64,000 nt of DNA from Corbicula japonica (GCA_038501625.1 JAZAYU010001058.1:1-64000); one strand, 5' to 3'. Positions 46,220 through 58,035 are shown, counted from the stretch's first letter. The notes: generated by a model from the letters alone, not told the origin. Program-made: numbers and translations.

Positions 46220-47767
46220 CAGTGCTCACGCTGTCGGTCGACATTATCGCCATTTGCGATAATTTTACGAGTTTGGCGATTATTTCCATGGATTGGCTAC
46301 AAAAATTGGCGATTATTTTATCCTACCCGGAAAAAAAATATATATCGACAAATATACACAAAATGTCAATAAAAGTTGTATTATCTGATCAAGTCCCGCG
46401 GGCTATCGCCACATGTTTTGACACCTGCTGTTAATTGACCCCAAAATTGACCGGTAATTGGTTTATTGTCATCGGATAATCTGGACGAGATCAGCGCACA
46501 CAGTGCGCCTGCGGGTAATTAAAAATGCAACCAATCGGCAACTTCGATCGTAATTAGACAATATGAGTAACCAATCGACAGATCCGACACATTCAATAGC
46601 AACAGTTGTTAATTAGATCAGTTGTTTAGCCGACAAATGCTTTAAGTTTGTAATAATTTTGGCCAAATCTTACCTCCTTTATATTTATTTAACCAAGACA
46701 AACAAACTGCAAAGCAATAATTGTATCGTCAATTTGAAACAAAAGGATGAAGGTGCCGATGCAGCGTTTTTTTTCCCCATCGGGGAAAGGGTCCTCTTCC
46801 CCTACAATTGGGAAATCTTCGCGTCGTAAAATCTTGAAATTGGGAAAAAAATAGTCTCAAAATAAGCGCAATTGGGATTTTTTCATAATAAATGTAAATT
46901 CAAACTAGGGGTGAAATGAATCTGCATTTGAAATTATAACCAAAGGGAGGGGGGGCTGTTTGTATGGTACATTTTCTTTATGCTGTGCAACATTTCTTGC
47001 CAAAAACTCTGTTGTCAATAGGGAAATGGCACTGTTTGTTGTTGGAAACAGTAGTTTTTGGGATTGGGAAAGGTCTCCTGATTGAATTGGGAAGACTCCT
47101 GTCAGCTTTGGGAATGGTACCCTTTTGGGGAGGTAGTTAAAGAAGGGAAAAAAACGTTGCGATGGTAATTGCCATGTTTACGTTACTCAAATTGAGTAAA
47201 AAAAACAAGTATTTATCAAAACCAAAACAAGGAATTGTTTGGGTACAGGCACTGTTGAGAATCTGATGAGATTATCTCTGGAGAAACCAAGCATCCAGTT
47301 TGATTATCAGAGAGCATTCCAGAAATTGGTTAACAAGAAAAGAAGGAGGATAATGTAAGATGATGTAAGTCACAAAGCAGTGTATGTCATAACTGCCAGA
47401 AAAGCTACCATAACTTATTTTAAGATAATGCATTTGAAAGATTGTTGATTTGTTGGTGTAGTTATTGGGGCAAGTTCATGAAATTATCATGCATGAACAC
47501 CATGGTACATTGTATAACAAAACCTGCATATTACAAATGATAAATTGCTGTTAAACTATGCTTATTATGTGATTTATTGTTGGAAAGTGCATGACATTAA
47601 ATAAAGAAAGAAATCTTATGATTGGTCCTCTAATTTAACTTGCGGCCACATTTGAATTTCACCAAGATACTATTTTGATAACGAGTCACATCACGAAGAC
47701 TTTGGCTATTATTTTTTTAAGTGAAAAAAATGTGGCTATTATTATTTAACTGCCAGTGTGAGCACTG
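46220..47767. mobile_element. hAT element 2, internally deleted
   Basis: Inverted termini CAGTGCTCAC (46220) and GTGAGCACTG (47767) sit in a CCTATA array that continues on both sides. CAGTG ends are typical of hAT. TTTGGCGATTATT-like motifs repeat inside the left end, and TGGCTATTATT inside the right end. A hAT transposase C-terminal piece survives at 47248-47358, with the rest of the gene deleted or unrecognisable. Confidence 0.75.
47248..47358 (+). pseudogene. hAT transposase C-terminal fragment
   Basis: After a TTGGGTACAG acceptor-like site, the sequence reads ENLMRLSLEKPSIQFDYQRA followed by FQKLVNKKRRRIM and a stop at 47356-47358. The order of an LMR-L-EKP motif, an aromatic-D/Y helix and a basic RRRI end matches the extreme C-terminus of many hAT transposases. 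Upstream catalytic parts are not recognisable. Confidence 0.6.
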
Positions 47768-48005
47768 TATACCTATACCTATACCTCCTACTATACTATA
47801 CTGTACTGTACTGTACTGTACTGTACTGTACTGTACTGTACTGTACTGTACTGTACTGTACTGTACTGTACTATTACTATTACGATACCCATACCCATAC
47901 CCATACCCCTACCCCTACCCCTACCCCTACCATACCATACCATACCATACTATTACTATTACTATTACTATACTATTACTATACTATTACTATTACTATT
48001 ACTAT
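47768..48005 (+). repeat. Penta- and hexanucleotide arrays
   Basis: Successive blocks of CCTATA, CTGTA (about 47800-47870), CCCATA/CCCCTA (47886-47930), CCATA and ATTACT units form the continuation of the array that hosts hAT element 2. Confidence 0.9.
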
Positions 48006-48064
48006 ACAAGGATATTGTAGACTGGACAGAACTGGTCAAATGAAATCTGAAAAGCTTGAAGATG

Positions 48065-48232
48065 TGCATTCATGATCAAAGCCTAAGATCATAAAACTAA
48101 ATCTGATCTCCCATTTCAGCCAGTCATATGCTTGAGATTTGAGACTGATCTCAAAACTTAGTTTTATTATCTTGGGCCAAGGACTCGAACCCAAGGTTTA
48201 CAGATAAAGCATTAAGCTACTCTGCTTATATA
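48065..48232 (-). repeat. tRNA-like SINE head and dispersed repeat
   Basis: On the minus strand 48228-48181 reads GTAGCTTAATGCTTTATCTG and then CCTTGGGTTCGAGTCC, which contains an A-box-like and a near-consensus B-box polymerase III promoter. The sequence cannot fold as a full tRNA. The adjoining 48070-48180 matches the dispersed blocks at 9781, 32077 and 35850. A tRNA-derived SINE is the simplest reading. Confidence 0.45.
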
Positions 48233-48249
48233 AGTTGTTTGAGGCATGG

Positions 48250-48995
48250 TAAAGCTGTGTTTACCAAATGCTATCTGAATAACGCTTCCAACAAATAAAA
48301 AATTTTAGAGCTACATTTCATAAAAAAATGAGGCATAGTGTAAAATGATTTATATAGGAAGCACGGCGAAGCCGTGTTTACCACTAATTATTTAAATCAG
48401 ATTTTAGGAATAATTGCTCTGCAGAGGTGAAGAATTTTTCTTTTAACCACTCGCTTTGCAAGTCGAGTGAATGAGTAACTTGCCCTTACAGAAAGTAGAC
48501 TCGCCCTTACATTTTAAATAAAATACTCTTTCTGTAGAGCTTTGTTTACCAAATGCTATCCGAATAATTCTTCATTTACAACAAATGAAAATTATTAGAG
48601 CTACATTTCATAAAAAAATGAGGCATAGTGTAGAATGATTTTGAATAGGAAGCACGGCGAAGCCGTGTTTACCACTAATTATTTATTTCAGATATTAGGA
48701 ATAAATGCTCTGACAGAGGTGTAGAAATTTTCTTTGATCCAATCTTTGAAATTCTGGAAATCGATTTGTATTTTGTAGTTAAAGTGAAAATATTTCATTT
48801 TTCGAAGAAAACACTTGTGCTTTGCTGAAAAATTTAATCGCCCGGTCGAGTGTTTCAGCTGCTTCCATGACCTAACAGATCATTTACTCGCCATGGCGAG
48901 CGGTTGAGTGGAATTCTACACCTCTGATCTGTCAAACAAGTAACTCACTAACTGTTACAAGTTCAAATGTGTTGCATGGTGAAGCCGTGTTGATC
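48250..48995 (+). repeat. Direct repeats carrying CACGGCGAAGCCGTG hairpins
   Basis: Two units about 290 bp apart share GCTACATTTCATAAAAAAAT and GAGGCATAGTGTA. Each contains the perfect hairpin CACGGCGAAGCCGTG (48362-48376 and 48653-48667). A third, mutated hairpin is at 48975-48989. Confidence 0.7.
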
Positions 48996-49597
48996 GTTAA
49001 TTAATTGGTATAAATTTGAAAATTTATTTATTTTATAAATTTTAAGTTTTCACAGTCCTAAGTTTGTGTCGAGCTTTTGTATACATGCCTTGGTCCAGAT
49101 GTTTGAGTGTAATGGTCGCTACAGACTTCCCGAAAGTTGTAAAAAAAGTGTCAGACAAGAGGTCAGACAAGATGTGAAAATCTGTCTGACCGAAACAATT
49201 TCTGTCTGACGTAAACATTTAACACATTAAATAAGCAAAACACAGTATTAAGGGTGTTTTTGTTGTGTTTTTTCAGTGGTACAAATTGTCATTATGACGA
49301 ATATGTAAAATATTTCATTCAGATATCCAAACTCATTTCCCTCGGAACAGTCTGGAATTAAAACAGCGAGTAAAATTGTAATTTAGCGAGTAAAATTGGA
49401 ATATGCAGATCAAATTTTTGCAGGACATTTGGTCCTGCAACATTGGAAATCACACCAGACCAGTCCAAATTTTACCGGACAGGTCCGACTGTCCGGCAAC
49501 TTTAAGGAACTCTGTCACTAAGAAAATAAATTAAGTCATCGGAAGGTATATCACTATATGCATTTATAAAATTTGTTTTTTGTCATTTGTATTTCAG
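48996..49597. other. Spacer upstream of a possible exon
   Basis: No gene or repeat recognised except a weak inverted GGTCAGACAAG/GTCTGAC cluster near 49150-49210. Confidence 0.35.
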
Positions 49598-49683
49598 TTT
49601 GAAGTATACCCGTACATATGAAAGATGCGTGACAACTCTGGTTCATGAATCTGGAATAGGAGAAAAAATAGACTACTGGAGAG
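49598..49683 (+). CDS. Possible orphan internal exon of an unknown gene
   Basis: A good polypyrimidine acceptor (TTTTTTGTCATTTGTATTTCAG) and a GTAATTT donor frame 86 bases that stay open in one frame, reading LKYTRTYERCVTTLVHESGI and then GEKIDYWRG. The composition is protein-like and unlike the surrounding repeats. No neighbouring exon was found: the left flank is repeats and the right flank a Helentron-like element. It may be an exon of a gene broken up by insertions, an exon captured by an element, or chance. I do not recognise the protein. Confidence 0.35.
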
Positions 49684-49964
49684 GTAATTTTTTTTTTAAT
49701 TTACCCTTATTAAATTGTACAAACACTCAAACAGCACAGAATTTGCCCTTCCTTTACATGACTATGCATGGCTGGTAAAACCTACTAGCCAGATGCCTTG
49801 GTGAAGCTGAAAATTGTACCGGACAATCTCAAAATATCTGAATGCTTGTCAGTGTGCTAGCTCAATTTTTAGCTCGACTATTCGAAGAATATGTCGAGCT
49901 ATTGTACTCACTTGGGCGTCGCCGTCGCTGTCGCCATCGCCGTCGGCGTCCCGCTTTGGTTAAA

Positions 49965-51470
49965 GTTTACGTGCAACCTACCTATATCTTAAAAACTACT
50001 ATAGCTACAGCTTTTAAACTTGGCACACTTGTTCATCATCATGTCCCGAGTGTGTTTGCCAAGAACCATAACTCTAACTTTCATTTTGATCAAATTATGG
50101 CCCTTTTTTGACTTAAAATTTCAGGTTAAAGTTTGCATGCAAGCTACTGTACAAACTCATAACTTCAATACTACCTATACTACAGCTTTAAAACTTGGCA
50201 CACTTGTTCATCATCATGTCCCGTGTGTGTATGCCAAGAACCATAACTCTAACTTTCATTTTGATCAAATTATGGCCCTTTTTCGACTTAGAATTTCAGG
50301 TTAAAGTTTGCGTGCAAGCTACTGTACAGACTCATAACTTCAATACTACTTATACTACAGCTTTGAAACATTCAACACTTGTTAATCATCATATCCCAAG
50401 TGTGTATGCCAAGAACCATAACTCTAACTTTCATTTTTATCAAATTATGCCCCTTTTTCGACTTAGAATTTTAGGTTAAAGTTTGCGTGCAAGCTACTGT
50501 ACAAACCCATAACTTCCATACTACAGCTTTGAAACTTTCAACACTTCTTCATCATCATAATTCAAGTGTGTCTGCCAAGAACCATAACTCTAATTTTCAT
50601 TTTGTACAAATTATGGCCCTTTTTCGACTTAGAATTTCAGGTTAAAGTTTGCGTGCAAGCTAGTTACTTTCATACTTCTTTTACTATAGCTTTGAAACTT
50701 AAGACACTTGTTTACCATCATGACCCTGACTATTTATGCCAAGATCCATAACTCTTTCTTTCATGATAATCAAATTATGGCCCTTTTTCGACTTAGAATT
50801 TCAGGTAAAAGTTTGCGTGCAAGCTACTGTACAAACCCGCAACTTCCATACTACTTATACTACAGCTTTGAAACTTTCAACACTTGTTCATCATCATAAT
50901 TCAAGTTTGTATGCCAAGAACCATAACTCTAATTTCCATTTTGTTTAAATTATGGCCCTTTTTTGACTTAAAATTTCAGGTTAAAGTTTGCGTGCAAGGT
51001 AGTTACTTAAATACTTCTTGTACTATAGCTTTGAAACTTAACACACTTGTTTACCATCATGACCCTGACTATGTGTGCCAAGAACCATAACTCTTTCTTT
51101 AATTTTTAATCAAATGATGGCCCTTTTTCGACTTAGAATTTCAGGTTAAAGTTTGCGTGCAAGATAGTTACTTTCATACTTCTCGTACTATAGCTTTGAA
51201 ACTTAAGACACTAGTTTACCATCATGACCCTGACTATGTATGCCAAGAACCATAACTCTTTTTTTTCATTTTTAATCAAATTATGCCCCTTTTTTGACTT
51301 AGAATTTCAGGTTAAAGTTTGCGTGCAAGCTAGTTACTTTCATACTTCTTGTACTATAGCCTTGAAACTTATCCATCATCATGACCCTGACTATGTATGC
51401 CAAGAACCATAACTCTTTGATTTTTTTCAAATTACTGCCCTTTTTAGACTTAAAAATTAAGGTTTAAAAC
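49965..51470 (+). repeat. Tandem 165-175 bp satellite, copy 2
   Basis: The CAGGTTAAAGTTTGCGTGCA block recurs near 50123, 50298, 50473, 50639, 50805, 50979, 51144 and 51309. Two more units than copy 1; unit order suggests internal duplication. Nearly identical in sequence to copy 1. Confidence 0.85.
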
Positions 51471-51711
51471 TTTGTATACCTTTATTTTATCTTACATCAG
51501 GTTTATTTTCAAAGGCCCATAACTCATCCTTGCTTTTTTATATTTGATTTTTGCCCTTTTCACTTGAAATTAGAATTAAGACTTATAAATAATTGTTAAA
51601 GGTTCAATGTTAGTGTTTTTCATATGTAATGCTATAGAAAATGTTTACAACAGATGTACTTAACATACTTTGGTTGAAAGTGTTGAGTAATTGTGGGGTG
51701 GGTGGGGGCAT

Positions 51712-52410
51712 AGACTATACTATACTATACTATACTATACTACACTACACCATACCATACCATACCATACCATACCATACCATACCATACCATACCATAC
51801 CATACCATACGATACCATACCATACCATACCATACCATACCATACCATACTATTACTATATTATTACTATACTATACTATTACTATACTATTACTATACT
51901 ATTACTATACTATTACTATACTATTACTATACTTTTACTATACTATTACTATACTATAACTATACTATACTATAACTGTACTATAACTGTACTATAACTA
52001 TTACTATACTATACTATAACTGTACTATAACTGTACTATAACTATACTATAACTATACTATAACTATGCTATAACTATACTATAACTATACTATAACTAT
52101 ACTTTAACTATACTATAACTATACTATAACTATACTATTACTATACTATTACTATACAATAACTATACTATAACTATACTATAACTATACTATAACTATA
52201 CTATAACTATACTACAACTATACTATAACTATACTATAACTATACTATTACTATACTATTACTATTACTACACCAGCAACAACATCAACACCACCACCAA
52301 CAACAACATAAACAACAACCAACACCACCCCTACCACCACCAACAACAACACCAACAATGACAACACCAGCAACCAGTATACCATACTGTACTACACCAC
52401 GCCACACCAC
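51712..52410 (+). repeat. Pentanucleotide array and trinucleotide tract
   Basis: CTATA, CCATA, ATTACT and ACTATA units run from 51712 to about 52268. A CAA/CCA-rich low-complexity tract follows to about 52350, then a short GTACTACACC-type remnant. No stable open frame. Confidence 0.9.
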
Positions 52411-52676
52411 TATAGGTGGGCAGGGATAGTAAGTTGATGGGTGTGGGATCAGTGGTTTATGGGCTGGGTTGTGTAAACCCTAAAAAAATCTACAAGAATA
52501 AATTAAGTGTAATTTATTGATTTCCTAACTTGGATTAAGAAACTTGTGTTCATGTGTGTTTGTTGGAGGCGTCATAAACTCCTGAATCACTCCCCAGTTT
52601 AAATGAAGCCCAGTTACAATGTGCTTAATAATTCTGACTTTTCGAATAGTCGAGCTTGCAGTCGTTTCCGACTGGC

Positions 52677-55044
52677 TCTTGTTTTAGTGTAGACTAGTTT
52701 AAACGTTAATTTGATATGCGCCATTCTCTTTTAGCACCATATGCATATCATTTTACAACAGCAATAAGTTTATTACAAAATAACATGTTTTGAGATATAT
52801 TTTAACATTATCAAGCCCCCATGTAATGCTTCCTCTTGAATTTCCTGTTTCTTTCTTTACTGTTAATACTGACTTATCAGAATTTGCTTATTTGCGCAAA
52901 AGTGGGACTAGCTGAAATGTTTACCCGGCTAGTTCTGGACTAGTTACTAAAAATCTAAATTTGTCCAGCCCTGCTATGGTGTACCATAATCTCTGGCATG
53001 TTCACACAACATCACCTGAACATGCCAAATTTTCGGAAGACACAGAATCAAATGCCACAAAGTTTCTCTGCGGACCATGTTGTACATACATGATGGGTCC
53101 CTGTGGTCACTTATTTAATCCTTTATTTAGAGGATTAATCTCATGACCTTGTTCACTTCTTTTAGAAAGGAAACAATGCTGTTTCAGTTTTCAAAAAAAA
53201 CTTAATAACTTAACCTACTGCATGGACACACCTTTTTACCACAAATGGTCAGCCCAAGTAAATCCAGATCAGATGGCATAGATGTAGATTCAGATCAGCT
53301 GGCACATCTCTTTGTGGTCTTTCAAATGTCACATCTCTTTGTGGTCTTTCAAATGTGATAACACTCTGGTTTTATGCTAATCTTGTGTAGGAATTAAAGA
53401 TGGCATTTTCATTACCATCTTCCTTTTATGTGATTTTAATAAAAAGACCCTACATGTGATAAATAAATTATGGCAACAGTATGAATTGTTCACTGTTAAC
53501 TGCAACAGCAATTTATGTACATCTTCATAAGCCACAAAAGGTACTGCATAACTGACTTACTAGTTATCAGAGAAGATTTAAAATAAAACATTTATTTTTA
53601 GAAATGTGTATCACCAACCCTATGAAGCCTTCTATACTTATGCAGAATTGGTAGACAGCTATGGCACAGAATATGAGCATTACCATAGTACATAGATACA
53701 AGGTTTGCATAAATTTTCTTTATTTTCATTTATTAAAGCTGCATGAATGTATAATAGACATCACACTGAATCTACCGGTGCATGAATATAAGTTACTATG
53801 TTAGTTTTTTTACATTTTACTTCATGAATACACCCTTTATCACATTAGTGATCAATGTATATTCAGTTCAGCAGGCTCATCTGTGCAGTCTGATCAGTAT
53901 CTAAACGGTTTAAGTTTAGATTCATGAGGTTATTTCTGACCAAGAAGTAACCAGTTTAGATCCAGATAAAAAAAAATGTTCGGCTGACTTGGAACTATAC
54001 TGTTGTCCATGTGATTTAAAGAGTCTCCATAGAGTAAGTCAGGAGTCAGGATACCTGAAGGCATTATCAGAGCATACAAAATCAATGTATTTGACAAATT
54101 TTATTTTTGTGTCTAAATATTTTAAATCAATTTTAACTGTCGACAAATAAACTTATAAAAGAATTAAGATATAAAATTAATTTTGAAGATAAATTAATTT
54201 GCTGTTGAATTTAATATTTCAGGAAAACAGCTTCACATGAAATGCTGTGGGGAGACCAGGTTAACTGTTTTTAGACAGTAGACTGCAGAGGGGGCATACA
54301 GTTTACATATGCTTCCACTACTAATTCCTGCAATAGAAGGTGCTGCTTTGGAAGTTTATGTCACTTGACAAGAAAAAGAATTGTCTAAAGAATTAAACTG
54401 TGTGATTGTGATATCAAATAATACAAAAACGTTTTAATGTAGACCTCATTGAAGAACAGTAAATAAACAACACCATCAGTATAATTTTGTTATGAACATA
54501 ATTTGCTGTGAAATGGAACCATAGAAAATAGGAATATACTCCTTCAGCATTTGCTTTTCATGGACTAATTTGAATGTTTCATTCTATTCGGTTACATCCG
54601 ACCCTGACTGAATCGGATTTTTGGCGGTCATTTTCTTTCTCGCTTAAAACATAAAAACGGGGGTTCGTGGGCGGTAGCCCCAGATATAACATAAAACAGG
54701 AACACGAAACGAAAGAAACAACTGGATTTGATGTCATATAAGTAAACTTGTTTACTTTCGGTTTGAGGGTTATAAAAGCAACTAAAAATAAAAGTAATCT
54801 AAAAATAGCAACATTCCAGGAAGAGCTATCTAAAATTAGCAACAATTATAAAAATAGCGGGGATTTCATGACATCACCAGGGCATTCCTTTACATCCGAC
54901 TCTGAATGTTGCGCGGTGATAAGGCTAACGGTGTTCATTGAAGATTGAACTTCACTCGTCCGGTAAAGGATATTGAAGCAGTGGAAATAAAGGTGTAAAT
55001 ATTATCGTTTCATTATTTCTGTTATAATTTCAAATGGGATTGTT
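52677..55044. other. Upstream region of the SLC16-like gene
   Basis: No gene is supported. Pieces resembling the palindromic MITE family occur at 53215-53300 (AAATCCAGATCAGATGGCA) and 53815-54010 (TCTGATCAGTATCTAAACGG and an inverted partner). GTTACATCCGAC and TTACATCCGACTCTGA recur at 54590 and 54890. Confidence 0.45.
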
Positions 55045-55215
55045 TTGCTGCAGACCGTTCCAAGGCGGTAACCTCTCGGGTACTCACTGTTTTACTGTTT
55101 TGAGGTATCTATTTTGAAACTGATCATTGTTTAATCATGCTCCTGTCTCCTCTCTACCTTTTTGGCTGTGTGGGGAAAATGTGTCTGCTGAATATGATAT
55201 GCATATTTAACGTTA
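55045..55215 (+). repeat. Penelope-like tail fragment
   Basis: GACCGTTCCAAGGCGGTAAC and the following TTTTGGCTGTGTGGGG and TGATATGCATATTTAA match the tail at 60060-60235. Confidence 0.7.
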
Positions 55216-55235
55216 ATTTTCTATATATCAAATGG

Positions 55236-55490
55236 GGCACGTAACGGGAAAAGGTACCTTCGGTCAATTTTAGTGATATTTTAGTTTAACTAAATTTACA
55301 AAGAACTTACAACTACAAATCAATGTAACACAGTTTTATATCAAAAATGTGATTTTTGTTACACATTTTGTCAATAAAATGGTATTTCTACCGCGAAATG
55401 CATAATAAATAATCTCGTCTGCTCAACTTTATGACGTCATTTCAAAGATCGACGTTAACTGTCCGAAGGTACCTTTTCCCGCGACGCGCC
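55236..55490. mobile_element. MITE with long imperfect inverted ends
   Basis: The left end GGCACGTAACGGGAAAAGGT followed by ACCTTCGG, and the right end in inverted orientation GGCGCGTCGCGGGAAAAGGT followed by ACCTTCGG, pair over about 28 bp with three mismatches. The 200 bp interior is AT-rich and non-coding. It lies 590 bases before the first coding exon of the SLC16-like gene. Confidence 0.65.
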
Positions 55491-56076
55491 ACAAATAAGA
55501 ACCAGGGGTGTTGCCATCCTCTGAATAGGTAATGGCTTAAAAGTTCACTGGTAGCTTAACACAGGTTCAATCGTGGCTTCTTGTTAATTTTCAATCTAAA
55601 TATTTTTTTTATTTAAACACGTATTGTTCACTAAACGACTCCGTAGTTGCGTATTCTACGTTATCTAAAGTATTTTTCTGTGCAAACATTAATCAGTCTG
55701 ATTATCTTTTTGCACTTCGTGTTTGTCGAAGTGTTGTTCATTTAACTATGTATTGTAAGGATATAAATAGTAAAATTTTATCAGATTTCATGTTTATATT
55801 CAGTTTGCCTTTTCAAAATAAGAATAACCTTATCAGCTGAAATATTGTCATGGTGTGTCTGTTAATAAAGCTAAACGACGACCACACAGTCAATGATGTA
55901 CTACTTATTATATATAAAACCAAATGGAGACGTAAAATTTAATAAAGTATGGTAACATGAAGTTACATTCGTAGAAAAATTGTGTTTGTATACCTCTAGG
56001 AAAGATGGAATATCAACATTAATACTCGTAATTGCCAGAAACAAGAAACATGACACTGAGAGACACTTAGTACATC

Positions 56077-56287
56077 ATGACATCTTCCCGCCAACCCGCA
56101 CCTACAAAGACGGACGTGGGTTATTCCTGGATCATCGTGTTTGCCACATTCTTCCTGCAAGCTATCGGTGATGGTGTACGCTTTTCATATGGACTTATGT
56201 TTGTGGAGTTTCTGGAAGAGTTTCAGCAAGGCAAAGGAGCAACAGCTTGGATAGGTAGTCTTACGCTCGGAGTCCTTAATCTTAGTG
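56077..56287 (+). CDS. SLC16/monocarboxylate-transporter-like gene, exon 1
   Basis: This is the first coding exon of a proton-coupled monocarboxylate-transporter-like member of the SLC16 (MFS) family. Residues 1-15 are cytosolic; the first transmembrane helix begins in YSWIIVFATFFLQAIGDG, where the D-V-G-Y-S-W start corresponds to the conserved N-terminal SLC16 motif. A second hydrophobic helix follows at WIGSLTLGVLNLSG. The ATG at 56077 is the only in-frame start giving the normal short N-terminus. The exon ends at G56287 before GTAAGA, phase 1, joining exon 2 at 56981. Substrate cannot be predicted; invertebrate SLC16 proteins include carriers of lactate, pyruvate, ketone bodies, amino acids and orphans. 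The membrane topology (12 helices) is known for the family, not seen in full here. Confidence 0.85.
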
Positions 56288-56980
56288 GTAAGAAGACGTC
56301 ATTACATTTAATGTAATTATAGGCGGTAACCTCTCTGGTTCTCACTTTCGTTATTTGTTTGTGGCGTCCATTTTGAAACTGATTATTGTAATACAATGCT
56401 CCCTTTTCCTCTCTACCTTTTGGCTGTGTGGGGAGGCTGTGTATGCTCGATGTGGCCATGCCCGATATGCATATTTTATATTTTTATACCACAGCTTTAC
56501 ACAAAAATCGGTCTGTCATACTTAAATAATTATAATTTATTTTATGTTAAATTAAGACTTCGTGCGACTTATTTCGAAAACTAATTTTTAGACATCTGAT
56601 TTACCTGCAAACTTTGTCAAACGGTTCTACGAAATACTGTTCGATTCATTAGCTGAATATTTCATATCTGCTTAGATGTGCATTAACATAAAATGGAATA
56701 GCTTTTATAAAATTATAAATTTTGCAATACCTAAAAGGAAAATAGCTTTTATTACAAGTTTTAAAAATGTAATATAACAATTGAACTATAGCTTCATAAT
56801 GTCTTATGTGTTGTTATTATCTCTTTGTATGATAAAGTCACACATGCAATAGTCCACAGCCTGATTTAAAACCTACATTGCAACATTGCAACTGGATTAT
56901 AACTTAGAAAATATATTTTTTTTAATGGCGTTCGTTGCAATCCGATAATTTTTAATAAACTATTTCCACACTTTATTCAG
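56288..56980 (+). other. SLC16-like intron 1 with Penelope-like tail fragment
   Basis: The intron runs from GTAAGAAG to CACTTTATTCAG. About 35 bases inside it, 56320-56480 carry a fragment of the Penelope-like tail (AGGCGGTAACCTCTCTGGTT and GGCTGTGTGGGGAGGCTGTG). The rest is AT-rich. Confidence 0.7.
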
Positions 56981-57124
56981 GTCCTGTGTCAGGATTCATT
57001 ATCAACAAGTTTGGTTACCGTATCGGAAGCATGGCAGGATCGGTTATCTCGGCTCTAGCACTTATCTTAAGCAGTTTTGCCCCCAGTCTAGGATACCTTT
57101 ATTTCACATATGGTGTACTTCATG
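56981..57124 (+). CDS. SLC16-like gene, exon 2
   Basis: A 144-base exon, phase 1 at both ends, between TTTATTCAG and GTAAAAC. It encodes GPVSGFIINKFGYRIGSMAG followed by a hydrophobic stretch and LYFTYGVLHG. The G-x-x-(x)-N-K-F-G-Y-R loop between helices 2 and 3 is the MFS signature, and YG-LHG fits the start of helix 4 in SLC16 proteins. It is joined by phase and content to exons at 56077 and 63462. Confidence 0.85.
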
Positions 57125-57149
57125 GTAAAACTTTTATTTATTTTAGACC

Positions 57150-58035
57150 TTGAGCTGCCAATAGACCCCCCCCCCCCCCCCCCCCTAAGGGAATTTTGAA
57201 GGGTATGTTTTTCTGAAAGCCTATACCATTCTTCGCATTTTGCAAGTTGTTTGCACTCTGGCGAGTGGGGCGTTTTTCCGTAACGCCTGTTTGAATATGT
57301 TAACTTTGAAAAAAAGTTTGTGTAAGAATGAAATATTTGACAATTGTAAAAGTTCTAAACTAAACCTATTTATTCTACACCAGGAAGCTCTAAACTACAT
57401 TCATATGCAATAAAACATCTGTAACCTAAGGTATTGCTCTAAAATAAAGATTAAGTTATGTTACTTAACATAAAAACCTAGTAAAATAAGATGTATGAAA
57501 CATTTCTTACGTGCAGTAGCAAGTAGTTTGTGCTTATAAGTAAAATATAGTAAGTTAAATGAGAATTCAGGACAAATGTAATACAGTGATATACATTGGG
57601 ACATAAGCCCGTTACGCTATATTGAAATATGTTACCGAAAGAAAAGAAAATGGGAAAACATGCCATAAATGTATTAGAACTTGAGCTGCCAATAGACCCT
57701 CTCCCCTTGGGGGAATTTTGAAGGGTATTTTTTTCTGAAAGCCTATCCCATTCTTCACATTTTGCAATGTGTTTGCTTTCTGGCGAGTGGGGCGTTTTAC
57801 CGTAACGCCTGTTTGAATATGTGACCTTTGAGAAAATTGTATGCGTTGAAGAAATAATTGGCAATTATAAAAGTTCTGAAATAAAACTATTTTTTTCCCC
57901 AGGAAGGTGGTGGTCTTTTTTATATTTTAAATGCAATAAAACATCTGCAACCTAAGGTATAGGTCTATAAATAGTCATTAAGATACATGTGTATGTTACT
58001 TAACATCAAAACCTAGTTTAAAAAGTTGTATGAAA
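57150..58035 (+). repeat. Tandem duplication of a ~520 bp block, with poly(C)
   Basis: Bases 57150-57480 and 57675-58035 align throughout, sharing TTGAGCTGCCAATAGACCC, TCTGGCGAGTGGGGCGTTTT and CCTAAGGTAT. In the first copy a C-run of about 22 occupies 57164-57185. An inverted relative is at 62330-62470. Confidence 0.75.

Larger units (their letters stand above)
42891..48005 (+). mobile_element. Helentron-like family 1, copy 1, with two nested insertions
   Basis: The 5' end at 42891 folds into a hairpin with arms AGCTCGAC and GTCGAGCT, then a GTCGCC-rich block. About seven tandem units of 165-175 bp follow to 44140, then a spacer identical to copy 2 and pentanucleotide arrays. The arrays are split by two hAT-like elements (44647-45753 and 46220-47767). 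The last array ends near 48005. The 3' end seen in copy 2 was not found here, so the right side may be lost. Confidence 0.7.
49871..52676 (+). mobile_element. Helentron-like family 1, copy 2, both ends present
   Basis: The 5' end is the hairpin with arms AGCTCGAC/GTCGAGCT at 49871-49900. About nine tandem units of 165-175 bp reach 51470, followed by the same spacer as copy 1, a pentanucleotide array and a CAA/CCA-rich tract. Near the 3' end TTCGAATAGTCGAGCT (52641-52656) is the inverted copy of the 5' terminus. It is followed by a 3' hairpin (CAGTCG/CGACTG, 52659-52674) before TTTT. A terminal 5' and subterminal 3' inverted repeat plus a 3' hairpin is the Helentron/pearl plan. No protein is encoded. 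Confidence 0.75.

Noticed and set aside
45641..46372. Open frames of 190-240 codons rich in Thr, His and Tyr
   Set aside because: They are translations of pentanucleotide arrays, which have no stop codons in some frames. The same holds for 44368-44655, 47721-48075 and 51641-51997.
55980..56171. Open frame overlapping the SLC16-like first exon
   Set aside because: It lies in a different frame from the clearly homologous transporter exon, without recognisable similarity.
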